Assembly (NCBI GenBank): GCA_963723595.1
Contig: CAVRRQ010000001.1
Location: forward strand, 496,001 to 560,000
Direction: 5' to 3'
DNA: 64,000 nt
Source of the DNA: RYN-230 sp963723595
GTDB taxonomy: Bacteria > Actinomycetota > Actinomycetes > Streptosporangiales > Streptosporangiaceae
The position numbers and the translations under genes are program-made. This document shows positions 54,274 to 63,179 of this stretch, piece after piece; position 1 is the first letter of the stretch, and the number at the start of each line of letters is the position of its first letter. A model generated the notes under the pieces. The model was not told the origin of the DNA. It was given only the letters and a program-made list of their open reading frames with translations, and searched no databases.

Positions 54274-54316
54274 CTGTTCGGATCACCTCCCAGTTTTCGG
54301 GGGGTGATCCGAACAG
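54274..54316. promoter_or_regulatory. Inverted repeat in the leader of the HTH-citrate synthase gene
   Basis: CTGTTCGGATCACC (54274-54287) and its exact complement (54303-54316) flank a 15-base loop; with one mismatch the arms extend further inward. It lies 82 bases before the citrate synthase ATG and could be a terminator, attenuator or operator. Confidence 0.55.
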
Positions 54317-54397
54317 ATAACGAATGGGGCCCGGCGGCCGACCCGCTGAGGGCGGCGGGGGTGGCCGCCGGGAGCGGGAGCGGGACGGGAGAGCGGG

Positions 54398-55760
54398 ATG
54401 GCGGAGACGGACTGGATCAGCGCGGCGGAGGCGGCCCGGCGGCTCGGGATCAAGCAGGCCACGCTGTACTCCTACGTCAGCCGGGGCGTGCTCACCCGGC
54501 GCCGGGCCAACGCCACGGCAGCGACACTGGCGGCCCGGGCAGCTCGAGTGGCGGATCCGGCGGGTCGAGTGGCGGACGCGGCGGCCGGGGTGGCGGCCCG
54601 GGCCGCGGCAGCCTCTTCGATCCCGGGGAGGTCGAGGAGCTGGCCCGGCGGGGCCGGCCCGCGCCGGCCGCCGGGCCTGGCCGGGCTGGTCATCGAGTCG
54701 GGCGTGACGGAGATCACCGACGACGGGCTGTGGTACCGCGGGTTCGACGCGCTCGACCTGGCCCGGAACTGGGAGTTCGAGGACGTGTGCGAGCTGCTGT
54801 GGCTCGGGCAGCCGCACCCGTCCCCTCCGGCGGATGCGGGGGAGTGGCACGGCGATGCCCGCTGCGGTCGCGGCGGGCACGGCGGCCCAGGCGGCCCTTC
54901 CGCCGGGCACCTACCCCCTGGAACGCCTGCAGGTGATTGTCCCGGCGCTGGCCGCGGCGGATCCGCTGCGCCTTCAGTTCGACCCGCCGGCCGTGGCCGC
55001 GGCAGGCCGGGCCATCATCGCGGGCCTGGTGGACTGCCTGCCGCCCGCGGGCCCGGGCGGTCCCGGTGCCCCGGCCGCCGCGGGGATCCCGGCCCGGCTC
55101 TGGCCCCGGCTCTGCCCGGACGACCCGCCGCCCGGCCTGCTGGACGCGCTGCGGGCCGCGCTGGTCCTGCTGGCCGACCACGAACTGGCCGCCTCCACGC
55201 TGGCCGCCCGGGTCGCCGCCTCGGTCCGGGCCGACCCGTACGCCGTGGTCGCCACCGGGCTCGGCGCGGTCGGCGGCGCCCTGCACGGGGGCGCCTCACT
55301 CGGCGCCGAGACCATGCTGGCCGCCGCCCCCGACGCGGCGGCCGTGCCCCGGGTGGTGGGGGAGTTGCTGCGCCGGGGCGAGCGGGTGCCCGGCTTCGGC
55401 CATTTCGTGTACCACGGCGGTGACCCGCGGGCGGGACTGCTCCTGGCCATGGTCAGGCGGGCCGTCCCGGCATCCCCCCGGCTGGCCGTGGCAGACGCCG
55501 TGCTGGCCGAGATGCACCGCCGGGCCCTGCCGGAGCCGAACATCGACTTCGCGCTGGCCGTGCTGGCCAGCTGCGCGGGCATGATCCGCGGCGCGGGCGA
55601 GGCCATCTTCGCGGTAGCCAGGACCGCGGGCTGGCTGGCGCACGCGATGGAGGAGTACACCGCGAGCACGCCCCTGCGGCCACGGGCTGTTTACACTGGC
55701 CCTGCCCATCGGCAGGCCGATCGTGGCCAGTCGCAGCGACCCGGGAGCCCCGATGACTGA
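54398..55760 (+). CDS. Citrate synthase with N-terminal helix-turn-helix, interrupted by three frameshifts
   Basis: About 453 residues when joined. An HTH of MerR/excisionase type opens the protein: SAAEAARRLGIKQATLYSYV with SRGVLTRRR. After a Gly/Ser-rich linker come SLFDPGEVEELARRGRP, GLVIESGVTEITDDGLWYRG, the citrate synthase core with TYPLERLQVIVPALAAADPL, the active-site His in GALHGGASLGAE, and PGFGHFVYHGGDPRAG. A missing base near 54,510 and extra bases near 54,661 and 54,860 explain the frames. HTH-linked citrate synthases are known in Streptomyces. The stop overlaps the cupin start by 8 bases. Confidence 0.85.
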
Positions 55761-56202
55761 TGACCTGTGGCACGCGCCCCTCGTGCACATCCGCGGCAGC
55801 GACGTGCGCGGCGATACCGGCCAGACCAGCGGGATGACGCGTCTGGAGGCCATCTCCGGCAAGACCTGCGGCTCGTCCAAACTCTGGATGGGCCAGACCC
55901 ACGTCGCCCCGGTGACCAAGTCCGGTGACCATCATCACGGGCACGCGGAGACCGCGATCTACGTGGTGTCCGGGCACCCGGCGTTCGTGTTCGCGGAGGG
56001 CGACCGTGAGGTCAGGCTCGAGGCCGGGCCCGGGGACTACATCTTCGTGCCGCCGTACGTGCCGCACCGCGAGGAGAACCCGGCCGGCGAGGAAGCGGTC
56101 GTGGTCATCGCCCGGAGCAGCCAGGAAGGCATCGTGGTCAACCTGGAAAGCCTGTGGTCAGCGGTGGACCGGCCCCAGGACGGGGATCCGGCCGGAGGGT
56201 GA
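55753..56202 (+). CDS. Cupin-domain protein
   Basis: 149 residues, single beta-barrel cupin. Motif 1 is SGDHHHGHAETAIYVVSGHP (His ligands and Glu) and motif 2 GDYIFVPPYVPHREENP (His), so a metal site is intact. GGGAG lies before ATG 55753. It overlaps the citrate synthase end, so it is likely co-transcribed with it. The substrate is unknown; a small regulatory or isomerase role is possible. Confidence 0.88.
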   Translation: MTDDLWHAPLVHIRGSDVRGDTGQTSGMTRLEAISGKTCGSSKLWMGQTHVAPVTKSGDHHHGHAETAIYVVSGHPAFVFAEGDREVRLEAGPGDYIFVPPYVPHREENPAGEEAVVVIARSSQEGIVVNLESLWSAVDRPQDGDPAGG

Positions 56203-56241
56203 CCCGGCCAGAAACCGGGAGCGCCCCCGATGCCAGCTATT

Positions 56242-56260
56242 TCCTATAAAATCGATAGGA
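56242..56260. promoter_or_regulatory. Operator-like inverted repeat before the organosulfur operon
   Basis: TCCTAT-N7-ATAGGA (arms 56242-56247 and 56255-56260) in an AT-rich patch, with TTATTGACATGAT right after it. It is about 100 bases before the first monooxygenase gene. The regulator is not encoded nearby; a sulfur-responsive repressor is an inference. Confidence 0.55.
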
Positions 56261-56360
56261 GTTATTGACATGATGCTGGCCGGTGTGTTTGCATCCGAAG
56301 CATGCCCCGTCGCCCCACTGCTGCCCTCCCGGCCCGGCCCCCCACGCCCCGGGAGGGACG

Positions 56361-57554
56361 ATGACCAACGACCCCACCACGGAAATCATCGGGATGGTGG
56401 GCACCAAAGAGGTCTCCGAATCACGGGGATCCTTTGACGGCCCGCCGGTCGATCCCGGCTACCTGGCCCGCTTCGCCCAGGCTCATGAGGCGGCCGGATT
56501 CGACCGGGTCCTGATCGGCTACCACGCCACCGGCCCCGACGGGTTCGCGGTCGCGGCCCACGTGCTGAACGCCACCACGCGGCTGAAGGTGCTGATCGCG
56601 CACCGGCCGGGATTCGTCGCCCCGACCCTGGTGGCCCGGAAGCTGGCCACGCTGGACCAGCTGACCGGGGGCGGCCGGGTGGCCATCCACCACATCACCG
56701 GCGGCGACGAACTGGACCAGAAGCGGGACGGCGACTTCGCCGACCATGACCGCCGCTACGCGCGCACCGCCGAGTTCATGGGCCTGCTGCGCCGCGAGCT
56801 CACCGCCACCGGGCCGTTCGACCACGACGGCGAGTTCTACCGGGTGCGCGGCGCGTACAGCTACGTGAAGCCGGCCACGGCGGACGCCATCCCGCTGTAC
56901 TTCGGCGGCGCGTCTCCGGCCGCCCTCAGCGTGGGCGCCCAGCACGCGGACGTGTACATGCTGTGGGGCGAGCCGGTGGCCCAGATCGCCGAGCGGATCG
57001 CCGGGATCCGCACGGAAGCGGCCCGGCACGGCCGGACGGTCCGGTTCAGCCTGTCGGTCCGGCCGATCGTGGGCCCCACCGAGGACGCCGCATGGCAGCG
57101 CGCCGAGCAGATCCGGGCGGCCACCGAGGAACGGGTCGCCGGAACCCGCGGCTCCCCGGGCCAGGGAACACAGGTGCAGGGCATCCAGGTTCCGGACACC
57201 CCGGGGCCCGCCCGCCGCCTGTTCGGCTTCCGCGAATCCTCCTCGGTCGGCTCCGAGCGGCTCCAGCAGCAGGCGGCCGAGCGGGAGGTGTACGACGACC
57301 GGCTCTGGTACGGGGTGACCAGGCTGACCGGGCCGGGCGGTAACTCCACCGCCCTGGTCGGGACCGCCCGGCAGGTCGCCGGCGCGCTGATGGCCTACCG
57401 CCGGGTCGGCGTGGACGCCGTGCTCATCCGGGGGTTCGACCCGCTGGACGACGTGGTGGAGTGGGGCCGGGAACTGGTGCCGCTGCTCCGCGAGGAGGCG
57501 GCCCGCACCCCGGTGGGCGCGCCCGGCGCGGCCGAGCGTGCCCTGTCGGCATGA
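56361..57554 (+). CDS. LLM-class flavin monooxygenase, SsuD-like
   Basis: 397 residues, bacterial luciferase-like TIM barrel using reduced flavin. Visible: HEAAGFDRVLIGYHATGPDG, VLIAHRPGFVAPTLVARKLA, VAIHHITGGDELDQKRDGDF, IPLYFGGASPAALSVGAQHA and GGNSTALVGTARQVAGALMA. These resemble alkanesulfonate monooxygenases, which release sulfite from sulfonates. A variable insert GTQVQGIQVPDTPGP lies before FGFRESSSVGSER. GGGAGGG precedes ATG 56361. First gene of the operon; ATGA overlap with the next. Confidence 0.9.
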   Translation: MTNDPTTEIIGMVGTKEVSESRGSFDGPPVDPGYLARFAQAHEAAGFDRVLIGYHATGPDGFAVAAHVLNATTRLKVLIAHRPGFVAPTLVARKLATLDQLTGGGRVAIHHITGGDELDQKRDGDFADHDRRYARTAEFMGLLRRELTATGPFDHDGEFYRVRGAYSYVKPATADAIPLYFGGASPAALSVGAQHADVYMLWGEPVAQIAERIAGIRTEAARHGRTVRFSLSVRPIVGPTEDAAWQRAEQIRAATEERVAGTRGSPGQGTQVQGIQVPDTPGPARRLFGFRESSSVGSERLQQQAAEREVYDDRLWYGVTRLTGPGGNSTALVGTARQVAGALMAYRRVGVDAVLIRGFDPLDDVVEWGRELVPLLREEAARTPVGAPGAAERALSA

Positions 57555-58780
57555 CCGCCGTGACCAGCATGACCTGCCAGCCGCCGGTGACCCGGGTGCG
57601 GCCGCCGCAGCTGGCCGCCCTCCCGGACGTCACCGCCGCCCTGGCGGCCCGGGCCGCGGAGCACGACCGGGACGGCTCGTTCCCGGCCGGCGGCATCAGC
57701 CGGGTGCACGACGCCGGGCTGCTCACCGCCACCGTGGCCGAGCGTTACGGCGGCGCGGGGGCCGGGCTGGCCACCACGGTGCGTATCCTGCGCGCCCTGG
57801 GCCGCGGCGACCCGTCGGTGGCGCTGGTCACGGCCATGACGCTGTTCACCCACGCCATGCAGGCACGCGGCCAGACGTGGCCGCAACGGATCTACCAGGA
57901 GGTCCTGGACGAATCCGCGGCCCGCCCGGTGCTGATCAACGCGCTGCGGGTGGAGCCGGACCTCGGCACCCCGGCCCGCGGCGGGCTGCCGGCCACCGTG
58001 GCCCGCTGGCACTCCGGGACCTGGCTGCTGAGCGGCCGGAAGATCTTCTCCACCGGGGCGGCCGGGCTGCGCTGGATGGTGGTCTGGGCCCGCACCGACG
58101 AGGACCCGGCCCGGGTCGGCAGCTTCCTGGTCCGGACGGATTCCCCGGGCATCAGCATCGAGCGCACCTGGGATCACCTGGGCCTGCGGGCCAGCCGCAG
58201 CGACGACGTGATCTTCACCGGCACGCCGGTGCCGCCCAGCGCCACGGCCGGGCTGCAGGACCCGGCGTCCCCGGTGCCCGTCGACCCCGCGTTCCTGGCC
58301 TGGAACTCGCTCGGGCTGGCCGCGCTCTACCTGGGCGTGGCCGCGGCGGCCCGCGACTGGCTGGTCGGCTTCCTGGGTGAGCGGACCCCCAGTGCGCTCG
58401 GCCGGCCGCTGGCCACGCTGCCGCGGTTCGAGACCGCGGTCGGGGAGATCGAGGCCGCCCTGACCGGCGCCGACGACCTGGTCGACGGCCTCGCGCTGCG
58501 GGTGGACGCGGGCGACGAGACCGTGGCCGGCCATCCCGCCATCGCCAAGCTCATCGCGACCCGGGCCGCGATCGCCGCGGTCGAGCAGGCGGTGGCCCTC
58601 GTCGGAAATAACGGTCTGACCCGGGCAAACCCGCTGGAACGGCACTACCGGGACGTGCTCTGCGCCCGGGTCCACACCCCCCAGGACGACTCCATCCTCA
58701 GCGCGGCCGGCCGTGCCGCGCTGGCCGCTGGGAGCAGCGGCAGCACCCACATCACGGGCCACACCACAGGAGCGCACTGA
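57551..58780 (+). CDS. Acyl-CoA-dehydrogenase-like flavin monooxygenase (SfnB/DszC type)
   Basis: 409 residues, acyl-CoA dehydrogenase fold. N-terminal helices include ISRVHDAGLLTATVAERYGG and IRILRALGRGDPSVALVTAM, the middle beta domain LLSGRKIFSTGAAGLRWMVV and SDDVIFTGTPVPPSA, and the C-terminal bundle LGLAALYLGVAAAARDWLVG with ALVGNNGLTRANPLERHYRD. The catalytic Glu of true dehydrogenases is not evident. Placed between two SsuD-like genes it probably oxygenates an organosulfur compound, as SfnB and DszC relatives do. Start and stop overlap both neighbours. Confidence 0.87.
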   Translation: MTAVTSMTCQPPVTRVRPPQLAALPDVTAALAARAAEHDRDGSFPAGGISRVHDAGLLTATVAERYGGAGAGLATTVRILRALGRGDPSVALVTAMTLFTHAMQARGQTWPQRIYQEVLDESAARPVLINALRVEPDLGTPARGGLPATVARWHSGTWLLSGRKIFSTGAAGLRWMVVWARTDEDPARVGSFLVRTDSPGISIERTWDHLGLRASRSDDVIFTGTPVPPSATAGLQDPASPVPVDPAFLAWNSLGLAALYLGVAAAARDWLVGFLGERTPSALGRPLATLPRFETAVGEIEAALTGADDLVDGLALRVDAGDETVAGHPAIAKLIATRAAIAAVEQAVALVGNNGLTRANPLERHYRDVLCARVHTPQDDSILSAAGRAALAAGSSGSTHITGHTTGAH

Positions 58781-59952
58781 TGCCGGTCGAGTTCATCGGG
58801 ATGATCCACACCAACGACGCGTCGGAGTCGCGGCCGCAGACCACCCCGCTGCTGGACCCGGACTTCACGCGCCGGCACGCCCAGGCGCACGAGGACGCGG
58901 GCTTCGACCGGGTCCTCATCGGCTACGGCTCGGCCTGGCCCGAAGGCACCCAGGTGGCCGCGCACGTCGCGGCGCACACCCAGCGGCTCGGCCTGCTCAT
59001 CGCCCACCGGCCCGGCTTCGTGTTCCCCACCCTCGCCGCGCGGCAGTTCGCCACCCTCGACCAGTTCTCCGGCGGCCGGGTAGCCGTGCACGTGATCACC
59101 GGCGGCAACGACGCGGAGCAGCGCCGCGACGGTGACTACCTGGCCAAGGACGAGCGGTACGCCCGGACGGACGAGTACCTGGAGATCCTCCGGCAGTCCT
59201 GGACGGCGGCGGAGGCGGTCAGCTTCGACGGCCGGTTCTACCGCTTCGAGGGCTACCAGCCCGGGGTCCGGCCGGTCCGCCCGGCCGGCATCCCGCTGTT
59301 CTTCGGCGGCTCCTCCGCGGCCGCCTACCAGGTCGGCGGCAAGCACGCGGACACCTTCGCGCTGTGGGGCGAGCCGCTCAAGGAGACGGCGGAGCAGATC
59401 GCCTCGGTCCGGGCCGCCGCGGCCGCCGCCGGCCGCCCCGCCCCCGGGATCAGCGTGTCGTTCCGGCCGATCCTCGGCGCCACCGAGGATCTCGCCTGGG
59501 AACGGGCCCACCGCATCCTGGAGGCCATCGAGCACCCCGCGGGACCGGGTGCCCGGCACCGGGGCTGGCCCGGCGCGAACGGGCAGCCGGAGAACACCGG
59601 CTCCCAGCGGCTGCTGGCCGCCGCGGCCCGCGGCGACCTCCACGACCGGGCGCTGTGGACGGCCACCGCCCGGGCCAGCGGGGCCGGCGGCAACTCCACC
59701 GCCCTGGTCGGCACGCCGGACACGGTGGCCCAGGCCCTGCTCGATTATGTGGACATCGGGGTGTCCACGCTGCTGATTCGCGGGTACGACCCGCTTGAGG
59801 ACGCCACCGACTACGGCCGCGAGCTGATCCCGCTGGTCCGGGCCGAAGTGGCCCGCCGGGACCTGGCCCAGGAAGGGGCAGCCCAGGCGGGGGCAGCCCA
59901 GCCGGGGGCAGCGGAGCCGGGCGCGGAGGCGGAGCTGGCCGGGAGGTCCTGA
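58780..59952 (+). CDS. LLM-class flavin monooxygenase, SsuD-like (second copy)
   Basis: 390 residues, paralogous to the gene at 56361. Matching blocks are HEDAGFDRVLIGYGSAWPEG, LLIAHRPGFVFPTLAARQFA, VAVHVITGGNDAEQRRDGDY, IPLFFGGSSAAAYQVGGKHA and GGNSTALVGTPDTVAQALLD. The C-terminal tail carries a short alanine/glycine repeat (GAAQ type). The two copies, with partly different middle regions, suggest different substrates. ATG 58780 shares one base with the preceding stop. Confidence 0.92.
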   Translation: MPVEFIGMIHTNDASESRPQTTPLLDPDFTRRHAQAHEDAGFDRVLIGYGSAWPEGTQVAAHVAAHTQRLGLLIAHRPGFVFPTLAARQFATLDQFSGGRVAVHVITGGNDAEQRRDGDYLAKDERYARTDEYLEILRQSWTAAEAVSFDGRFYRFEGYQPGVRPVRPAGIPLFFGGSSAAAYQVGGKHADTFALWGEPLKETAEQIASVRAAAAAAGRPAPGISVSFRPILGATEDLAWERAHRILEAIEHPAGPGARHRGWPGANGQPENTGSQRLLAAAARGDLHDRALWTATARASGAGGNSTALVGTPDTVAQALLDYVDIGVSTLLIRGYDPLEDATDYGRELIPLVRAEVARRDLAQEGAAQAGAAQPGAAEPGAEAELAGRS

Positions 59953-59964
59953 GAGGGGAGCGGC

Positions 59965-61484
59965 ATGATCGAGATACTCCAGGTCGACACCCCGTCGCTG
60001 GGGGACCGCAGCTACCTGGCCACCGACGGCACCGTGGCGCTGGCGGTGGACCCGCAACGGGACATCGACCGGGTCCTGGACCTGGCCGCGGCCCGCGGGG
60101 TCCGGATCACCCACGTGCTCGAGACGCACCTGCACAACGACTACCTGACCGGGGGACTGGCCCTGGCCCGGGAGACGGGGGCCGCCTACCACGTCAGCGC
60201 CGCGGACCAGGTCGCCTTCGACCGGGTCCCGGTGTCCGACGGAGACGTGCTCGAGGTCACCACCTCGGTCCGGGTCCAGGTGCTGGCCACCCCCGGACAC
60301 ACGTTCACTCACCTGGCCTACGTGCTGGCCGGAGCGGGCGGGGAACCGGTCGCGGTGTTCACCGGCGGGTCGCTGCTGTTCGGCGCGACCGGGCGCACCG
60401 ACCTGCTCGGCGCGGCGCATGCGGCGGAGCTGGCCCGCGCCCAGCACGCGTCGGCGGCCCGGCTGGCCGCCGCCCTGCCCGACCAGGTGGCGGTGCTGCC
60501 CACGCACGGGTTCGGCAGCTTCTGCGCGGCCACCCCGGCGGCCAGCGCGAACTCGTCCACGATCGGCGAGGAGAAGGCCCGCAACCCGGCGCTGACGCTC
60601 AGCGTGGATCGCTTCGTGGCGGAACTGCTGGCCGGCCTGGACGCCTACCCGGCGTATTACGCCCGGATGGGGCCGGGTAACGCCGCCGGCCCAGGCGCGC
60701 CGGACCTGTCGCTGCCCCACCAGGCCGGGGCGGCTGAACTGCGCCGCCGGGTGGCCGCCGGGGAGTGGCTGGTGGACCTGCGCTCGCGGCGCGTCTTCGC
60801 GGCCGGGCACCTGGCCGGCTCGCTCGGCTTCGAGCTAGGCGACACGCTCGCCCCCCAGCTGGGCTGGCTGCTGCCGGCCGGGCACCCCGGTGACGCTGCT
60901 CGGGGAGACCGCCGGCGCAGGTCGCCGCGGCCCAGCGGGAGCTGGCCCGGATCGGCGTCGACCGGCCTGCCGCCGTCGCCACCGGCAAGCCGGAGGACTG
61001 GGCGGCCGGGGAGCCGCTGGACAGCTTCCCGGTGGGCGACTTCGCGGCGCTGGCCGCGGCCCGGCGCGAGCGCCCGGTGACCGTGCTGGATGTCCGGCGG
61101 AACCTGGAATGGGCGGCCGGCCACGTGGACGGCGCCGTGCACATCCCGCTGCACGAGCTGGCCGGCCGGCTGGGCGAGATCCCCGGCGGCGAGCTGTGGG
61201 TGCACTGCCAGGCCGGCTACCGGGCGGCCGTGGCGGCCTCCCTGCTGCAGGCCGCGCACCGTGAGGTGATCGCGATCGACGACGAGTTCGGCCGCGCCGC
61301 CGGGGCGGGCCTGCCCGTGGTGCGGGAACCCGTGGTGCGGGAACCCGTGGTGCGGGAACCCGTGGTGCGGGAACCCGTGATGCAGAAATCGGTGGTCCCG
61401 CCGCCCGTGGTCTCGAAGCCGGGCAGGTTAGCGGCCGCTCAGTCTTCGGGAGGCCGGCTGCGGACCTCGACCGTGCCCTTGTAG
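59965..61484 (+). CDS. Metallo-beta-lactamase/rhodanese fusion, interrupted by two frameshifts
   Basis: About 505 residues when joined. The N-terminal metallo-beta-lactamase domain is of persulfide dioxygenase type: VLETHLHNDYLTGGLALARE (metal motif HxHxDx), VLATPGHTFTHLAYVL, FTGGSLLFGATGRTDLLG and VLPTHGFGSFC. An inactive rhodanese-like domain follows, then a second with WVHCQAGYRAAVAASLL holding the catalytic Cys. Extra bases near 60,883 and 60,917 split the frame. After the natural-looking end AAGAGLP comes a 15-bp repeat tail (VVREP). Its place after the monooxygenases suggests handling of sulfane sulfur or sulfite. Confidence 0.88.
61314..61388 (+). repeat. 15-bp in-frame tandem repeat (PVVRE) at the end of the MBL/rhodanese gene
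   Basis: cccgtggtgcgggaa occurs four times exactly (61314-61373) followed by a degenerate fifth copy. It encodes repeated Pro-Val-Val-Arg-Glu and extends the protein beyond its usual end. Confidence 0.9.
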
Positions 61485-61608
61485 GTGAAGCCGCGCACGT
61501 GCAGCACGGGCGCGTCCGCGGGCAGGGCGGCCCCCGGGTCGGTGTCGGTGTCGGCGCCGAATCCGCCCGCCTCGACCCGGATGCCGCGCGCAGCCCCACC
61601 GGCGGCCG
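61439..61608 (-). pseudogene. Fragment resembling the C-terminus of a DUF1707/LiaF-like envelope protein
   Basis: On the minus strand a frame directly after the methyltransferase stop reads IRVEAGGFGADTDTDPGAAL, then PADAPVLHVRGFTYKGTVEV and RSRPPED before TGA. The pattern PVLHVRGFxYxGxVEVR matches the C-terminal beta segment of DUF1707/LiaF-type proteins. No start codon or N-terminal domain is visible, so it looks like a relic. Its last bases overlap the tail of the MBL/rhodanese gene on the other strand. Confidence 0.45.
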
Positions 61609-61610
61609 GG

Positions 61611-62390
61611 TCAGTAACGCTGCCCGGGCCGGCGCATCACCCGGATCTTGGACTGGGGGTGCGGCAGTTCCTCCCAGTCCTCCATCAGCTCCGCGTCCAG
61701 ACCCCGCTTGCCGGCCAGCGCGAGCAGCGTCTCGGTCCGGTAGTAGAAGTCCTCCCGCAGCACCTGGTGCTCCGCGCCCCCGGTGCGGCAGAAGGTGAAG
61801 TCGAACACCCCGTCGGGCCGCATCACCCGGCCCACGTTGGCCAGGCACTCGTCGATTACCTCGATCGGCGAGTGGCTGAACACGCTGTGCGCGTGCACCA
61901 CGGTGAACTGCTCCGCGGGCAGGAACCGGAACTTCAGGTCGTCGACGAGTTCCAGGTGGGGGAGCTTGGCCTGCAGTTCGTCCCGGGCGATGGTGTCCTG
62001 GGCGGCGAGCAGGATGTCCGGCGAGATGTCGATCCCGTAGTAGTTGCCGGGGTTGAGATAGGCGATGAACAGCCGCCCGGCCCGCAGGTCGCCGCAGCCG
62101 ATCTCCAGCATCCGGTCGCCCGGCTGCAGCCCGGCCTTGTACAGGTAGTCGAACTGGAGCTGGCCGACCTTGAGCCAGGAGTCGTGGGTCATGCTGCCCA
62201 CCGCGGCCTCGGGGTTGCGGGCTGTCTCGGCCTTCATGACCGCCCGGTAGTAGCTGACGTGATCCGAGGCCTTCATCCCGATCAGCGCGTCCCGGCTCCG
62301 GCGCCGGGCGTAGGGGAGAACCCGGCCAGGATTCCGCAGCGCATAACCGAGCTTGTAGCCCAGGCGGGAGCGGTCAGGTGCAGCAGACAC
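61611..62390 (-). CDS. Class I SAM-dependent methyltransferase
   Basis: 259 residues, Rossmann-like methyltransferase. Motif I is MLEIGCGDLRAGRLFIAYLN, motif II NYYGIDISPDILLAAQDTIA, and a later HAHSVFSHSPIEVIDECLAN with VMRPDGVFDFTFC. The helical N-terminal part (YALRNPGRVLPYARRR) is positively charged. The substrate is unknown; the layout resembles methyltransferases of surface glycan loci, but no such genes are adjacent. GTG 62390, divergent from the aldolase gene. Confidence 0.88.
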   Translation of the reverse strand: MSAAPDRSRLGYKLGYALRNPGRVLPYARRRSRDALIGMKASDHVSYYRAVMKAETARNPEAAVGSMTHDSWLKVGQLQFDYLYKAGLQPGDRMLEIGCGDLRAGRLFIAYLNPGNYYGIDISPDILLAAQDTIARDELQAKLPHLELVDDLKFRFLPAEQFTVVHAHSVFSHSPIEVIDECLANVGRVMRPDGVFDFTFCRTGGAEHQVLREDFYYRTETLLALAGKRGLDAELMEDWEELPHPQSKIRVMRRPGQRY

Positions 62391-62464
62391 GGCACAGAGT
62401 CTCGCACGACTGGCGGACCTGCCCGGACATCGGCGGGTAACGGCCTGGATGCCAGGATCGGGGC

Positions 62465-63139
62465 ATGCTCGAGGAAAAAGAAGCCCGGGCGGCCGTGCTG
62501 GCCGCCGCGAAAGGCATGCTGGACCACCGTCTCACGTCCGGGACCAGCGGTAACGTCTCCGCCCGGCTGGCCGGCGGGATGGTCGTGATCACCCCGTCCG
62601 GGGTGCCCTACCAGGACATGGGCCCCGCGGACCTGGTCGTGATCACGATGGCCGGGGAGCCGGTCTCCCCAGGCACGGTCTCCCCAGGCACGGGCGGCCT
62701 GGTCCCGTCGTCCGAGCATCAGCTGCATACCGCCTGCTACCGCGCGTTCCCGGAGATCGGGGCGGTCCTGCACAGCCATCCGCCGTACGCCAGCATGTTC
62801 GCGGCGGCCCGGCAGCCGGTCCCCGCGGTCATCGACGAGGCCGTGATCTTCCTCGGCGGCGAGATCCCGGTGGCGCCCTACGCGATCAGCGGCTCGGCCG
62901 GGGTCGGCGCGAACGCCGTGGCGATGCTGGCCACCCGGGCCAGCGCGCTGATTGCCAGCCACGGCCTGGTCACGGTCGCGGCCACCCCGGCGCAGGCACT
63001 CCACCAGGCCGTGGTCTCCGAGCACTGCGCCCAGGTGGCCTGGGGCGCGCGGGCCCTCGGCGGGCACGTCCCGCTGCCCGCCGAGACCCTCGCAACGTTC
63101 GGTGAGGCCTACCGCCGCGGCCGCTACAGGCTCAGCTAG
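62465..63139 (+). CDS. Class II aldolase/adducin-family protein (fuculose-phosphate aldolase-like)
   Basis: 224 residues. LTSGTSGNVSARL is the substrate-phosphate site, VVITPSGVPYQDMGPADLVV follows, the acid/base Glu is in SSEHQLHTACYRAFPEIGAV, and zinc ligands are HSHPPYASMF and, later, ASHGLVTVAATPAQALHQAV. Likely a zinc aldolase cleaving a phosphorylated sugar (fuculose-, rhamnulose- or ribulose-phosphate). A small internal duplication, PVSPGTVSPGTGG, is present. Which sugar is used cannot be told. Confidence 0.9.
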   Translation: MLEEKEARAAVLAAAKGMLDHRLTSGTSGNVSARLAGGMVVITPSGVPYQDMGPADLVVITMAGEPVSPGTVSPGTGGLVPSSEHQLHTACYRAFPEIGAVLHSHPPYASMFAAARQPVPAVIDEAVIFLGGEIPVAPYAISGSAGVGANAVAMLATRASALIASHGLVTVAATPAQALHQAVVSEHCAQVAWGARALGGHVPLPAETLATFGEAYRRGRYRLS

Positions 63140-63179
63140 CCCCCGGCGCAGCTTCCGCCGGGCTCAGCTTCCGCCGGGC

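Noticed and set aside
56270..56360. Possible cysteine-containing leader peptide before the SsuD-like gene
   Set aside because: The ATG at 56270 opens a frame with one Cys but no stop before the monooxygenase start, and it lacks the pattern of known sulfur-gene leader peptides.
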